From assembly GCF_900580865.1 (NCBI RefSeq), contig NZ_UTBZ01000052.1:248001-312000 (forward strand): a DNA stretch of 64,000 bases. The letters run 5' to 3'. The position numbers and the translations under genes are program-made. The stretch comes from Pseudomonas viridiflava (GTDB lineage Bacteria; Pseudomonadota; Gammaproteobacteria; Pseudomonadales; Pseudomonadaceae). Of this stretch, positions 7,049 through 15,149 are shown one piece after another; within the stretch, counting starts at the first letter, position 1, and each line of letters begins with the position of its first letter. The notes under the pieces were generated by a model. That model was not told the DNA's origin. It did no database searches and saw nothing but the letters and a program-made list of their open reading frames with translations.

Positions 7049-9478
7049 ATGAAGTCCAGGGCAAAATCGGGTTCGGTCAAACAGTGGTTGGGCGTGTCGG
7101 CATTGAGTTTTTCGGCATTGGCGTTGTTGCCGATGAGCGTGGCGCTTGCCGCCGAAACTGTCAGCAGCCAGACGCAGAAGCAGTTCAACTTTTCGCTGGC
7201 CGCCAAGCCACTGCCGCAAGCCCTGAACGACTTCAGCCGCGTCACCGGGCAGAGCGTGGTCTACACCGACGAAGCGCCGTACGGCCTCACCGCGCCGGCC
7301 GTCAATGGCCAGATGAGTGCCGAACAGGCCCTGCAACGCCTGCTCAGCGGCTCCGGCCTCAACTTCCGCCGCACCGACAGCCACACGCTGGCACTGGAGC
7401 CGAAACCCACCGAAGGCGCGTTGAACCTCGGCGCCACCACCATCACCTCGATGCGCGACGAGTCGATGAGCTACCAGCCGCCGGAAACCAGTTCGGTGAT
7501 GCGCTCTTCGGCGTCGTTGCAGGAAGTCCCGCAGACCGTCAACGTTATCCCGGCGCAAGTCATCCGTGATCAGGCGCCGCGCAATCTGGATGATGCACTG
7601 GCCAATGTCAGCGGCATCACCCAGGGCAACACCTTGGGCAGCACGCAGGATTCGGTGATGACCCGCGGTTTCGGTGACAACCGCAACGGCTCGATCATGC
7701 GCGACGGCATGCCGATCGTGCAGGGCCGTGGCATGAACGCCACCGTTGATCGTGTCGAAGTGCTCAAAGGCCCGGCTTCGTTGCTCTACGGCATTCAAGA
7801 CCCGGGCGGCGTGGTCAACCTGGTCAGCAAGAAGCCCGAACTGACGCAGTACAATGCGCTGACCTTGCGCGGCTCGACTTACGGCGAGGGCAAGAACGGC
7901 AGCGGCGGCACCTTCGACAGCACCGGCCCGTTGGGCGATTCCGGGCTGGCCTACCGCATGGTGCTCGATCACGAAGATGAAGATTACTGGCGCAACTTTG
8001 GCACCCATCGTGAAACCCTGATCGCCCCGTCGCTGGCCTGGTTCGGCGAGAGCACCAAGCTGTTGTTCGCCTACGAGCACCGTGAATTTCTCACGCCGTT
8101 CGACCGTGGCACGCTGATTGATCCGCGCACCAATCATCCGCTGGACATCTCGCGCAAGGAGCGTCTGGACGAACCGTTCAACAACATGGAAGGCCGTTCG
8201 GATCTGTATCACTTTGAAGCCGACCACGAACTCAACGACGACTGGAAAGCGCACTTCGGCTACAGCTGGAACCGCGAAACCTACGACGCCAGCCAGGTCC
8301 GCGTGACCGCCATCGATACCAACAAGGGCACGCTGACCCGCAGCATGGACGGCACCCAGAACGCGATCAGCACCGACCGTTTCACCACCGCCAGTCTCGA
8401 AGGCAAGGTCAACGTGCTGGGCATGCAGCATGATCTGGTGTTCGGCGTCGATGACGAGTACCGCAAGATCTACCGCGCTGACCTGATCCGCCAGAAAAGC
8501 CTGACCACGTTCAGCTACCTCAATCCGGTGTATGGCCGCGAAGTTGCCGGCACCACGGTCAGCGCTCCCGACAGCGCGCAGACCGATGAGCTGCGCAGTG
8601 ATTCGGTATTCATGCAGGACTCGATTCACCTCAACGATCAGTGGATTCTGGTCGCCGGCGGACGCTTTCAGGAGTACGACCAGTACGCCGGCAAAGGTGT
8701 ACCGTTCAAGGCCAACACCGACAGCAACGGGCAGAAGTGGGTGCCGCGCGCCGGTCTGGTGTATCGCTACACCGACGCCTTGTCGTTCTACGGCAGCTAC
8801 ACCGAATCGTTCAAACCCAACTCGACCATCGCCCCGCTGAGCGGCAGCAGCACCGTGCTCGATGGCAGCATCGCGCCGGAAGAAGCCAAGTCGTGGGAGC
8901 TGGGCGCGCGGCTCGACCTGCCGGGGCGTGTCACTGGCAACATTGCGTTGTTCGACATCAAGAAACGCAATGTGCTGGTGGCCAACTCGGAAGGCCCGAC
9001 GACGATTTACAGCGCGGCCGGTGAGGTGCGTTCGCGCGGTCTGGAAATGGATCTGACCGGTCAACTGACTGATCACTGGAGCATGATCGGCAGCTACGCC
9101 TACACCGATGCCGAAGTCACCGAAGACCCGGATTACAAAGGCAAGCGCCTGCAAAACGTGGCGAAGAATTCCGGTTCGTTGTCGGCGGTGTATGACTTCG
9201 GCAGCGTGATCGGCGGCGACCAGCTGCGCGTCGGCGCCGGGGCGCGTTACGTCGGTGAACGTGCGGGTAACGCGGTGAATGATTTCGATCTGCCGAGCTA
9301 TACCGTGGCCGATGCGTTTGCCACTTACGACACCAGGGTTGAGGGGCAGAAGGTCAAGTTTCAGCTCAATGTGAAGAACCTGTTTGACCGCACGTATTAC
9401 ACCTCGGCGGCGAGCCGGTTCTTTGTGTCGATGGGGGATTCGCGGCAGGTTTCGCTGTCGAGCACCTTGGAGTTCTAG
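7049..9478 (+). CDS. TonB-dependent siderophore receptor with STN signalling domain (FiuA/FoxA-like)
   Basis: 809 residues, complete. Signal peptide ending near MSVALAAET (about residue 36); STN domain about 45-110 (FSLAAKPLPQALNDFSRVTGQSVVYTDE); plug about 140-260 (SSASLQEVPQTVNVIPAQVI, RNLDDALANVSGITQGNTLG, VDRVEVLKGPASLLYGIQDPGGVVN); then a 22-strand-type barrel ending in the canonical aromatic C-terminus SSTLEF. Motifs KSWELGAR, SRGLEMDLTG and NVKNLFDRTYY are typical of ferrichrome/ferrioxamine-type hydroxamate receptors, so a hydroxamate ligand is likely but not proven. It forms a surface-signalling set with the FecI and FecR proteins just upstream. Confidence 0.94.
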   Translation: MKSRAKSGSVKQWLGVSALSFSALALLPMSVALAAETVSSQTQKQFNFSLAAKPLPQALNDFSRVTGQSVVYTDEAPYGLTAPAVNGQMSAEQALQRLLSGSGLNFRRTDSHTLALEPKPTEGALNLGATTITSMRDESMSYQPPETSSVMRSSASLQEVPQTVNVIPAQVIRDQAPRNLDDALANVSGITQGNTLGSTQDSVMTRGFGDNRNGSIMRDGMPIVQGRGMNATVDRVEVLKGPASLLYGIQDPGGVVNLVSKKPELTQYNALTLRGSTYGEGKNGSGGTFDSTGPLGDSGLAYRMVLDHEDEDYWRNFGTHRETLIAPSLAWFGESTKLLFAYEHREFLTPFDRGTLIDPRTNHPLDISRKERLDEPFNNMEGRSDLYHFEADHELNDDWKAHFGYSWNRETYDASQVRVTAIDTNKGTLTRSMDGTQNAISTDRFTTASLEGKVNVLGMQHDLVFGVDDEYRKIYRADLIRQKSLTTFSYLNPVYGREVAGTTVSAPDSAQTDELRSDSVFMQDSIHLNDQWILVAGGRFQEYDQYAGKGVPFKANTDSNGQKWVPRAGLVYRYTDALSFYGSYTESFKPNSTIAPLSGSSTVLDGSIAPEEAKSWELGARLDLPGRVTGNIALFDIKKRNVLVANSEGPTTIYSAAGEVRSRGLEMDLTGQLTDHWSMIGSYAYTDAEVTEDPDYKGKRLQNVAKNSGSLSAVYDFGSVIGGDQLRVGAGARYVGERAGNAVNDFDLPSYTVADAFATYDTRVEGQKVKFQLNVKNLFDRTYYTSAASRFFVSMGDSRQVSLSSTLEF

Positions 9479-9822
9479 GGCAAGATCAAAAGCCCCTCAC
9501 CCTAACCCTCTCCCCGAGGGAGAGGGGACTGACCGTGGGATATTGGAGAGCTCCGCCGACGTGATCGATCTTTACCGAATCCATAATCGACTCGGTCATT
9601 CAGGTCGATGTACAACGCCAGACACCTCGGTCGGCTCCCTCTCTTTGGGGGAGAGGGGACTGATTGGGGGATATTGGAGAACTGCGCCGACGTGATCGAT
9701 CTTTACCGAATCCATAATCGACGCGGTCATTCAGGTCGATGTAGAGCGCAAGACACCTCGGTCGGCCCCCTCTCCCTCTGGGCGGTCCGACGTTTCGGGA
9801 GGGCTGGGGTGAGGGGAAAGGC
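9479..9822. repeat. Composite repeat array: two ~131-base units plus flanking GC-rich hairpins
   Basis: No gene. A hairpin-forming string (CCCTCACCCTAACCCTCTCC with its complement, from 9493) is followed by two near-identical units of period 131 bases (for example TATTGGAGA at 9541 and 9672, both followed by GACGTGATCGATCTTTACCG). Each unit ends in ACACCTCGGTCGG plus another CCCTCTCCC hairpin arm. Part of the unit is shared with the arrays at 13853-14360 and 33562-34035. Confidence 0.85.
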
Positions 9823-10698
9823 TCAACGCAAAAACGCCTGCCGATACTCGCCCGGCGTCCCCCCCAAAACCTGCTTGAACCGATTAGTGAAATGACTCGC
9901 GCTGGCAAACCCGCACGCCAGCGCAATCTCACCCAGCGGCAACGCCGTCCCGCGCAACAACTCCCGCGCCCGGCTCAAGCGCCGCGCCAGCACATATTGA
10001 TGCGGCGGCAGGCCGAAGCTCGTACGGAACATCCGCGCAAAGTGGTATTCCGACAGGGCACACATCCCGGCCAGTTGACCGAGGCTGATCGGCTCGGCCA
10101 ACTGAGTGTCGATGAACTCCACCAGTTGCCGACGCTGGTGAGGCGCCAATCCACCCTTCAAACGCAAACCCTGACGCGCGCCGACCTGGCTGAGCAAGGT
10201 GTGGCTGATCAATTCATGGGCGAGACTGCTGGTCAGCAGACGTTCAGCAGGCTCATCCCAATTCAGCGTCAGCAACTGCCGGAAGCGTCGCGCCTGTTGC
10301 GGGTCTTCGAGAAAGGTCTGCTCGCGCAACTGCATTTCGCGGGGTTCGCGATCGAGCAAGGTGACGCAACCGAGGGCGAATTGTTCGGCGCTGAAATACA
10401 GATGCGCCAGGCGGATATCGCCGTTGATCACCCAGCCCGATTCGTGATCGGCCGGCAGGATGCAGAGCTTGTCCGGCCCGCCCTTGTGGCCCGGTTGCCC
10501 GCGACGAAACGTGCCAGTGCCACCGGCGATGTAGCAGGACAGAGTGTGGTGGCTCGGCGCTTCGTACTCCTGGGCATCGTGGTGGTTGGTCCACAAAGCG
10601 GCAGACAAGCCGTCACCGAGCTCGGCGCTGTGCACAAGGCGTGCATTGGGCGAGCGGTTTAACGCTTGAAAGACTTGCAGGGTATCGATGGCGGCCAT
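9823..10698 (-). CDS. AraC family transcriptional regulator
   Basis: 291 residues. N-terminal cupin-like sensor region (about 25-150, HHTLSCYIAGGTGTFRRGQ, LCILPADHESGWVI) and a C-terminal AraC double helix-turn-helix (about 190-290: EPISLGQLAGMCALSEYHFARMFRTSFGLPP and LGEIALACGFASASHFTNRFKQVLGGTPGEYRQ). Transcribed away from the EamA exporter gene at 10837, which is its most likely target; the 138-base gap would hold both promoters. Effector unknown. Complete and of normal length. Confidence 0.92.
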   Translation of the reverse strand: MAAIDTLQVFQALNRSPNARLVHSAELGDGLSAALWTNHHDAQEYEAPSHHTLSCYIAGGTGTFRRGQPGHKGGPDKLCILPADHESGWVINGDIRLAHLYFSAEQFALGCVTLLDREPREMQLREQTFLEDPQQARRFRQLLTLNWDEPAERLLTSSLAHELISHTLLSQVGARQGLRLKGGLAPHQRRQLVEFIDTQLAEPISLGQLAGMCALSEYHFARMFRTSFGLPPHQYVLARRLSRARELLRGTALPLGEIALACGFASASHFTNRFKQVLGGTPGEYRQAFLR

Positions 10699-10836
10699 GA
10701 GCGGTTCTCTTCAACGCCTTGCATCCTACTCCGTAGACGCCGCGCTGCCAGCCTGCCGCCAGACAAAAGCGCAAGAATCTGCAAGTGCACAGGCCGACCC
10801 GGGCAGACACTCAAGGCCTATCGAGGAGTGTGTGCC

Positions 10837-11739
10837 ATGAACCTGTCGTTGTATTTGTTGACCGTGCTGATCTGGGGCACCACCTGGATTGCCCTGAAAT
10901 GGCAACTGGGCGTGGTGGCGATTCCGGTGTCGATCGTCTATCGCTTCGGCCTTGCTTCGCTGGTGCTGTTTGCACTGTTGTTGCTTAGCCGGCGCCTGCA
11001 ACCGATGAACCGCCGTGGGCATCTGATCTGCGTGGCGCAGGGCTTGTGCCTGTTCTGCGTCAACTTCATGTGTTTTTTGACCGCCAGTCAGTGGATTCCC
11101 AGCGGTCTGGTCGCGGTGGTGTTCTCAACCGCGACGCTGTGGAACGCGCTGAATGCGCGAGTGTTCTTCGGCCAGCGCATCGCGCGCAATGTGCTGATGG
11201 GCGGTGCACTTGGGTTGTTCGGACTGGGCATGTTGTTCTGGCCGGAATTGGCGGGGCATCAGGCCAGCCCGCAAACCTTGCTCGGTCTCGGCCTGGCGTT
11301 GTGCGGCACCTTGTGTTTCTCGGCGGGCAATATGCTCTCGAGTCTGCAGCAGAAGGCCGGTCTCAAGCCGCTGACCACCAACGCCTGGGGCATGGCCTAT
11401 GGCGCGGCGATGCTGTCGGTGTGGTGCTTGGCCAAGGGCATTCCATTCGACATGGATTGGAGCCCGCGTTATGTCGGTGCGTTGCTGTACCTGGTGATTC
11501 CGGGTTCGGTTATCGGCTTCACTGCTTATCTGACGTTGGTCGGACGCATGGGGCCGGAGCGTGCGGCTTACTGCACGGTGCTGTTTCCGGTGGTGGCGCT
11601 GAACGTCTCGGCGTTTGCCGAAGGTTATCAGTGGACAGCGCCAGCGCTGGTCGGTCTGGTATTGGTGATGCTGGGCAATGTGCTGGTGTTTCGTAAACCG
11701 AAGGTGGTGGTAACGCCAGTGCAGGGAAAGTTGGCTTGA
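10837..11739 (+). CDS. EamA/DMT family inner membrane transporter
   Basis: 300 residues with about ten hydrophobic helices in two EamA repeats (NLSLYLLTVLIWGTTWIALKWQ at the start; GLALCGTLCFSAGNMLSSLQQ and VIGFTAYLTLVGRMGPERAAY in the second half). The open frame extends upstream to 10666, but the ATG at 10837 has GAGGAG eleven bases before it and begins exactly at the first membrane helix. DMT proteins usually export small metabolites such as amino acids or purines; the substrate here is unknown. Divergent to an AraC regulator. A hairpin follows its stop. Confidence 0.9.
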   Translation: MNLSLYLLTVLIWGTTWIALKWQLGVVAIPVSIVYRFGLASLVLFALLLLSRRLQPMNRRGHLICVAQGLCLFCVNFMCFLTASQWIPSGLVAVVFSTATLWNALNARVFFGQRIARNVLMGGALGLFGLGMLFWPELAGHQASPQTLLGLGLALCGTLCFSAGNMLSSLQQKAGLKPLTTNAWGMAYGAAMLSVWCLAKGIPFDMDWSPRYVGALLYLVIPGSVIGFTAYLTLVGRMGPERAAYCTVLFPVVALNVSAFAEGYQWTAPALVGLVLVMLGNVLVFRKPKVVVTPVQGKLA

Positions 11740-11744
11740 ATAAA

Positions 11745-11767
11745 CGAGCGCTGAACTTCAGCGCTCG
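11745..11767. terminator. Hairpin between convergent genes
   Basis: Inverted repeat CGAGCGCTGAA / TTCAGCGCTCG with almost no loop, between the exporter stop and the stop of the convergent DUF2165 gene. No strong U tract, so it may act as a weak bidirectional terminator. Confidence 0.5.
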
Positions 11768-12267
11768 ACTTTCAAGGTGATGTAAATCATCACCGGGAAG
11801 ATGAAGTCAACAATATGTCGCGCCCAATCCTTGGCATTCCATGATTGCGAAGTGTCCATATCAAACCATTCCACTCCCACAGTTTGCAGGCATACGTAAT
11901 AAATGAAGATGGCCGCCAGTATGCCCATGATCGAGAACTTTTTTGCCTCGTGGAATACTTCTGCGGACGCATTTATGTGGCGGTATAGCTGATACGTGCC
12001 TATCAGGCACAGCACGGTATAAGTGACTTCCAGCGTGATGATGAACCAGTAGATCCGGTGATGGATCATCGGTGATTCAATGGCTCTGTACTTGATGGTT
12101 TCACTGGCAGTGGTGGTGTCCATACTCAGGATATGAGCCACATAGGTGTAGTTTGAGTTGTAGTCGGTAAAGTTGTGGATCATCACCAGCACGCCAAAGA
12201 AACTGATGTAGGCCATCAATATGACTTTGCTGTAACGAATAAGTTTGTCGGTGGTCAGGGTGTTCAA
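11758..12267 (-). CDS. DUF2165 family small integral membrane protein
   Basis: 169 residues with about four membrane helices (10-32, 75-98, 110-130, 142-163) and the pattern SMDTTTASETIKYRAIESPMIHHRIYW typical of DUF2165. Function unknown. Codon use is clearly more AT-rich than in its neighbours, and the gene is isolated between two hairpins, which suggests lateral acquisition. No partner gene can be proposed. Confidence 0.8.
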   Translation of the reverse strand: MNTLTTDKLIRYSKVILMAYISFFGVLVMIHNFTDYNSNYTYVAHILSMDTTTASETIKYRAIESPMIHHRIYWFIITLEVTYTVLCLIGTYQLYRHINASAEVFHEAKKFSIMGILAAIFIYYVCLQTVGVEWFDMDTSQSWNAKDWARHIVDFIFPVMIYITLKVER

Positions 12268-12378
12268 GGTATTGGCTCTCCATAGCGTTTGTCGATTATT
12301 CGACAGGCAGGCAGAGCTTATAATGCTGTTGTTTAATTGGCTTTGTTGTTCAATTTCAAGTTGTGTAAGGCATAACTA

Positions 12379-12416
12379 ACGGGCAAGTGCGATAACGCAC
12401 TTGCCCGTGTTTTTTT
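12379..12416 (+). terminator. Strong stem-loop with U tract
   Basis: Stem ACGGGCAAGTGC / GCACTTGCCCGT with a six-base loop, followed on the plus strand by a run of seven T. It begins right after the stop of the minus-strand dehydrogenase gene. The U tract lies on the plus strand although no plus-strand gene precedes it; for the minus-strand transcript the stem is followed only by TTAG. Confidence 0.6.
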
Positions 12417-13389
12417 ATCCGCGCCAGACTTGCGGGTTGACCAGATCCTGCGGGCGTTCGCCGAGCAGGGCGCTACGCAGATTGGCCAGCGCACGATTGG
12501 CCATGGCTTCGCGGGTTTCGTTCGTCGCCGAGCCGATGTGCGGCAGAGTTACGGCATTGCTGAGCTGGAACAGCGGCGACTCGGCCAGCGGTTCTTTTTC
12601 GTACACATCAAGGCCGGCGCCACGAATGCGCTTGTTTTGCAGGGCTTCGATCAACGCCGGTTCATCGACGACCGGGCCACGGGAGATGTTTACCAGGATG
12701 GCGTCCGGTTTCATCAGGGCCAGTTCGCGATGGCTGATCAGGTGGCGGGTCTTTTCGCTGAGCGGCACCACCAGGCAGACGAAATCGGCTTCGGCGAGCA
12801 GTTGATCGAGGCTGCGAAATTGCGCGCCGAGTTCCTGTTCCAGGTCGGTTTTGCGGCTGTTGCCGCTGTAGATGATCGGCATGTTGAAGCCGAAGCGGCC
12901 ACGGCGGGCGACGGCGGCGCCGATGTTGCCCATGCCGACGATGCCGAGGGTTTTGCCGTGCACGTCACAGCCGAACAGTGGCGCGCCGACGCTGGCTTGC
13001 CATTGGCCGGCCTTGGTCCAGGCGTCGAGTTCGGCGACGCGGCGGGCGCTGCTCATGATCAGGGCGAAGGCGAGGTCGGCGGTGCTTTCGGTGAGCACGT
13101 CTGGAGTGTTGGTGAGCATGATCCCGCGTTCGTTGAAGTAGTCGAGGTCGTAGTTGTCGTAGCCGACGGAGACGCTTGAGACCACTTCGAGTTTTGTCGC
13201 GGTTTCGAGTTGGGCCTGGCCGAGTTTGCGGCCGACGCCGATGAGGCCGTGGGCGTGGGGCAGGGCTTCGTTGAATTGGGCGTTGATGTCGCCGTTCTTT
13301 GGGTTGGGGACGATGACGTCGAACTCTTGTTGCAGGCGTTCGATCATGGGCGGGGTGATGCGGCTGAAGGCCAGGACAGTCTTTTTCAT
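12415..13389 (-). CDS. D-2-hydroxyacid dehydrogenase (glyoxylate/hydroxypyruvate/2-ketogluconate reductase type)
   Basis: 324 residues from the ATG at 13389; the frame is open to 13473 but the family starts at MKKTVLAFSR. NAD(P)-binding motif GMGNIG at 152-157 and the catalytic trio expected of the family: Arg237 (NISRGPVVDE), Glu266 (DVYEKEPL) and His284 (LPHIGSAT). It reduces 2-keto acids such as glyoxylate, hydroxypyruvate or 2-ketogluconate; GhrB and the Pseudomonas KguD/TkrA proteins are the nearest relatives I can name, so the exact substrate is undecided. Single gene, flanked by a terminator-like hairpin and a repeat region. Confidence 0.9.
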   Translation of the reverse strand: MKKTVLAFSRITPPMIERLQQEFDVIVPNPKNGDINAQFNEALPHAHGLIGVGRKLGQAQLETATKLEVVSSVSVGYDNYDLDYFNERGIMLTNTPDVLTESTADLAFALIMSSARRVAELDAWTKAGQWQASVGAPLFGCDVHGKTLGIVGMGNIGAAVARRGRFGFNMPIIYSGNSRKTDLEQELGAQFRSLDQLLAEADFVCLVVPLSEKTRHLISHRELALMKPDAILVNISRGPVVDEPALIEALQNKRIRGAGLDVYEKEPLAESPLFQLSNAVTLPHIGSATNETREAMANRALANLRSALLGERPQDLVNPQVWRG

Positions 13390-13479
13390 CGTTTTTGGCT
13401 CTTGTTCGGGCTTGATACCTAGCAAGCTAACATTTTTGTTTTGAGGTGTCTTGGCGGCCTTTGGGCCGACCATGTTCTT

Positions 13480-13800
13480 GGGGTTTTGGGTGTATATCCG
13501 TTGCTTCGGGTGTTGCGGATTAGGGTTCCGCCCTTACGGCGGGTCACCTTTTCCAAACGCCGAAAAGGTAACCCAAAAGGCTTGCTCCTACGTGCGGCCC
13601 GCTCGCTGGGGCTCGGGGTTCCTTCGCTCCGGGATCGATCCGGGCGCAGCGTCTACGGTTTGCTTCGCTGCACCTCCTCTCGCTGTGTTTGGCTTCGCCA
13701 AACGGTCGCTGCGCTCCCACGCCCGGATCAATCCCTCCACTCAGCCTTCCGACGTCGCCCGTGGATCAAGATCAAAAGCAGGCGAGCTGGCACTCGGCCT
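13480..13800. repeat. Dispersed Pseudomonas intergenic repeat (open-frame-rich, non-coding)
   Basis: A stretch with several nested inverted repeats (for example GGTCACCTTTTCC with AAAAGGTAACC, and CGGGATCGATCCGGG). The string GGTTCCGCCCTTACGGCGGG followed by a GGTCACC hairpin is one I recognise as widespread between Pseudomonas genes, where it is often mis-annotated as short proteins. No credible gene in it. Boundaries are approximate. Confidence 0.55.
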
Positions 13801-13852
13801 ATTGAGTGGTGAAGAGCGGGGCGTGGTCGGCTTTGGATTTGTTGTGGATTTG

Positions 13853-14360
13853 CCCCTCACCCCAGCCCTCTCCCGAGGGAGAGGGCTGGGGTGAGGGGCT
13901 TTTGATCTGATTCAGAATCTGAGTTCGACTCGGTATTTCACGTCGGCGTAACTCTCCCAAACACCTCGATCAGTCCCCTCTCCCTCCGGGAGAGGGTTAG
14001 GGTGAGGGGCTTTTGATCTGTTTCAGAATCTGAAGGTCGACTCGGTATTTCACGTCGGCGTAACTCTCCCAAACACCTCGATCAGTCCCCTCTCCCTCCG
14101 GGAGAGGGCTAGGGTGAGGGGCTTTTGATCTGTTTCAGAATCTGAGTTCGACTCGGTATTTCACGTCGGCGTAACTCTCCCAAACACCTCGATCAGTCCC
14201 CTCTCCCTCCGGGAGAGGGTTAGGGTGAGGGGCTTTTGATCTGTTTCAAAATCTGAGTTCGACTTGGTATTTCACGTCGGCGTAACTCTCCCAAACACCT
14301 CGATCAGTCCCCTCTCCCTACGGGCGGTCCGACGTTTCGGGAGGGTTAGGGTGAGGGGCT
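13853..14360. repeat. Tandem array of four ~111-base composite repeats
   Basis: After an initial perfect hairpin (GCCCCTCACCCCAGCCCTCT and its complement) come four units with starts near 13901, 14012, 14124 and 14235 (period 111-112). Each unit is: TTTTGATCTGTTTCAGAATC, then GACTCGGTATTTCACGTCGG, then CAAACACCTCGATCAGTCCC, then a CTCTCCCTCCGGGAGAG hairpin. The last unit has a variant CGGGCGGTCCGACGTTTCGG arm also seen in the array near 9780. No gene. Confidence 0.92.
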
Positions 14361-14362
14361 TT

Positions 14363-14737
14363 TCAGCTGTGTGCCGGGGATTGGGGGATTTCGTGGTTAT
14401 CCAGCACGCGATTCACCGCCAGTTCGGCGAGCATGATGATCTGCTGAATCGCCAGGATCGTCCGTCGTTGCGGCAGGTCGATGTAGGCGGCGATGTCGCT
14501 GGTCATGAGGCTGGCTTGTGCCAGTGATTCGCAGGCGTGGACCAGCAGGCTTTCGCTGTCCTGTTCGGGGGCGACCTGGAACATGGTGCTGGGTTTGTGG
14601 AAGCGCAGGGTGAGGGCGTTGGGTTTGAGGTAGTGGTCGAGGGCGCGGTCGGCGGCTTCGTGGAATTTCTTTGAACCGGGGAATTCGTAGGGGGTGGTGT
14701 CGTCGGTTTCAGGTGGATTAGGCGTTGGTTTGAACAT
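14363..14737 (-). CDS. DUF6124 family (DUF3077-like) small protein
   Basis: 124 residues from the ATG at 14737 (MFKPTPNPPETDD). Members with the N-terminus F-x-PTPNPPETD, a central SESLLVHACESLAQASLMTSDIAAYID and a C-terminal AIQQIIMLAELAVNRVLD are common and often multicopy in fluorescens-group Pseudomonas; function unknown. The frame is open upstream to 14887 and an ATG at 14746 is also possible, but the open upstream part coincides with a structured leader and is probably untranslated. Isolated gene between a repeat array and a REPIN. Confidence 0.8.
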   Translation of the reverse strand: MFKPTPNPPETDDTTPYEFPGSKKFHEAADRALDHYLKPNALTLRFHKPSTMFQVAPEQDSESLLVHACESLAQASLMTSDIAAYIDLPQRRTILAIQQIIMLAELAVNRVLDNHEIPQSPAHS

Positions 14738-14767
14738 AGGAAACATACTCGTGGCAAGTTGAGTTGA

Positions 14768-14876
14768 AGCTGCCACTTTTCGTTTTCCAGGCGAAAGGGT
14801 GGCAGCTGTGCGCGGACTGGAAAAACCGGTCAACCTCACCAAAAACCGGCAGGCCCTAGGGCCTCCCGCGCACAGC
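14768..14876 (-). promoter_or_regulatory. Structured leader of the DUF6124 gene with two competing hairpins
   Basis: Read in the gene's direction, arm GCTGTGCGCGG (14876-14866) can pair with CCGCGCACAGC (14815-14805), enclosing a perfect 14-base palindrome AGGCCCTAGGGCCT (14851-14864). The last three bases of that second arm also begin another stem, AGCTGCCAC (14807-14799) with GTGGCAGCT (14776-14768), so the two helices compete at their junction. Layout resembles an attenuator or cis-regulatory RNA. Confidence 0.5.
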
Positions 14877-15049
14877 CGCCATAACATTGCGAGCTAAAAA
14901 GCGCCGCAGTATGCCATGAGCTTTGGTAGTTGAAATCGGGTTTTCCAGACCCGGTCGCTGATGCGTCAGCGACACCCAAATCCTAGCCAGCGCACTTCCG
15001 ACGGACAACCTGCAAAACCTGTCGGAAACATCCGCGAAATCCCCGTTCT

Positions 15050-15128
15050 GTAGGAGCTGCCGTAGGCTGCGATCTTTTGATTTTTAAACAGCAAGATCAA
15101 AAGACCGCAGCCTGCGGCAGCTCCTGCA
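15050..15128. repeat. REPIN, class A (diverged)
   Basis: Inverted pair of class A REPs with a GCCGTAGGCTG variant in one arm and a GCCTGCGGC variant in the other, separated by about 20 bases. It follows the LysR gene stop (15150). Confidence 0.88.
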
Positions 15129-15149
15129 CGTTTTGTGGTGTGTTGAAAA

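Noticed and set aside
5507..9154. A 1215-codon open frame on the minus strand
   Set aside because: It is antisense to the sigma, FecR and TonB receptor genes, whose protein motifs are unmistakable. The long opening results from codon bias in GC-rich genes; its product shows no domain.
10666..10836. 57-residue extension of the EamA exporter
   Set aside because: It overlaps the divergent AraC promoter region, while the ATG at 10837 has a good ribosome-binding site and coincides with the first membrane helix.
13441..13894. Two overlapping open frames of 123 and 147 codons
   Set aside because: They coincide with a dispersed non-coding repeat and the start of the 111-base array; the products look like translated repeat DNA.
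14738..14887. N-terminal extension of the DUF6124 protein to 174 residues
   Set aside because: The upstream 50 codons overlap the two-stem leader and lack a ribosome-binding site; the family starts at MFKPTPNPPE.
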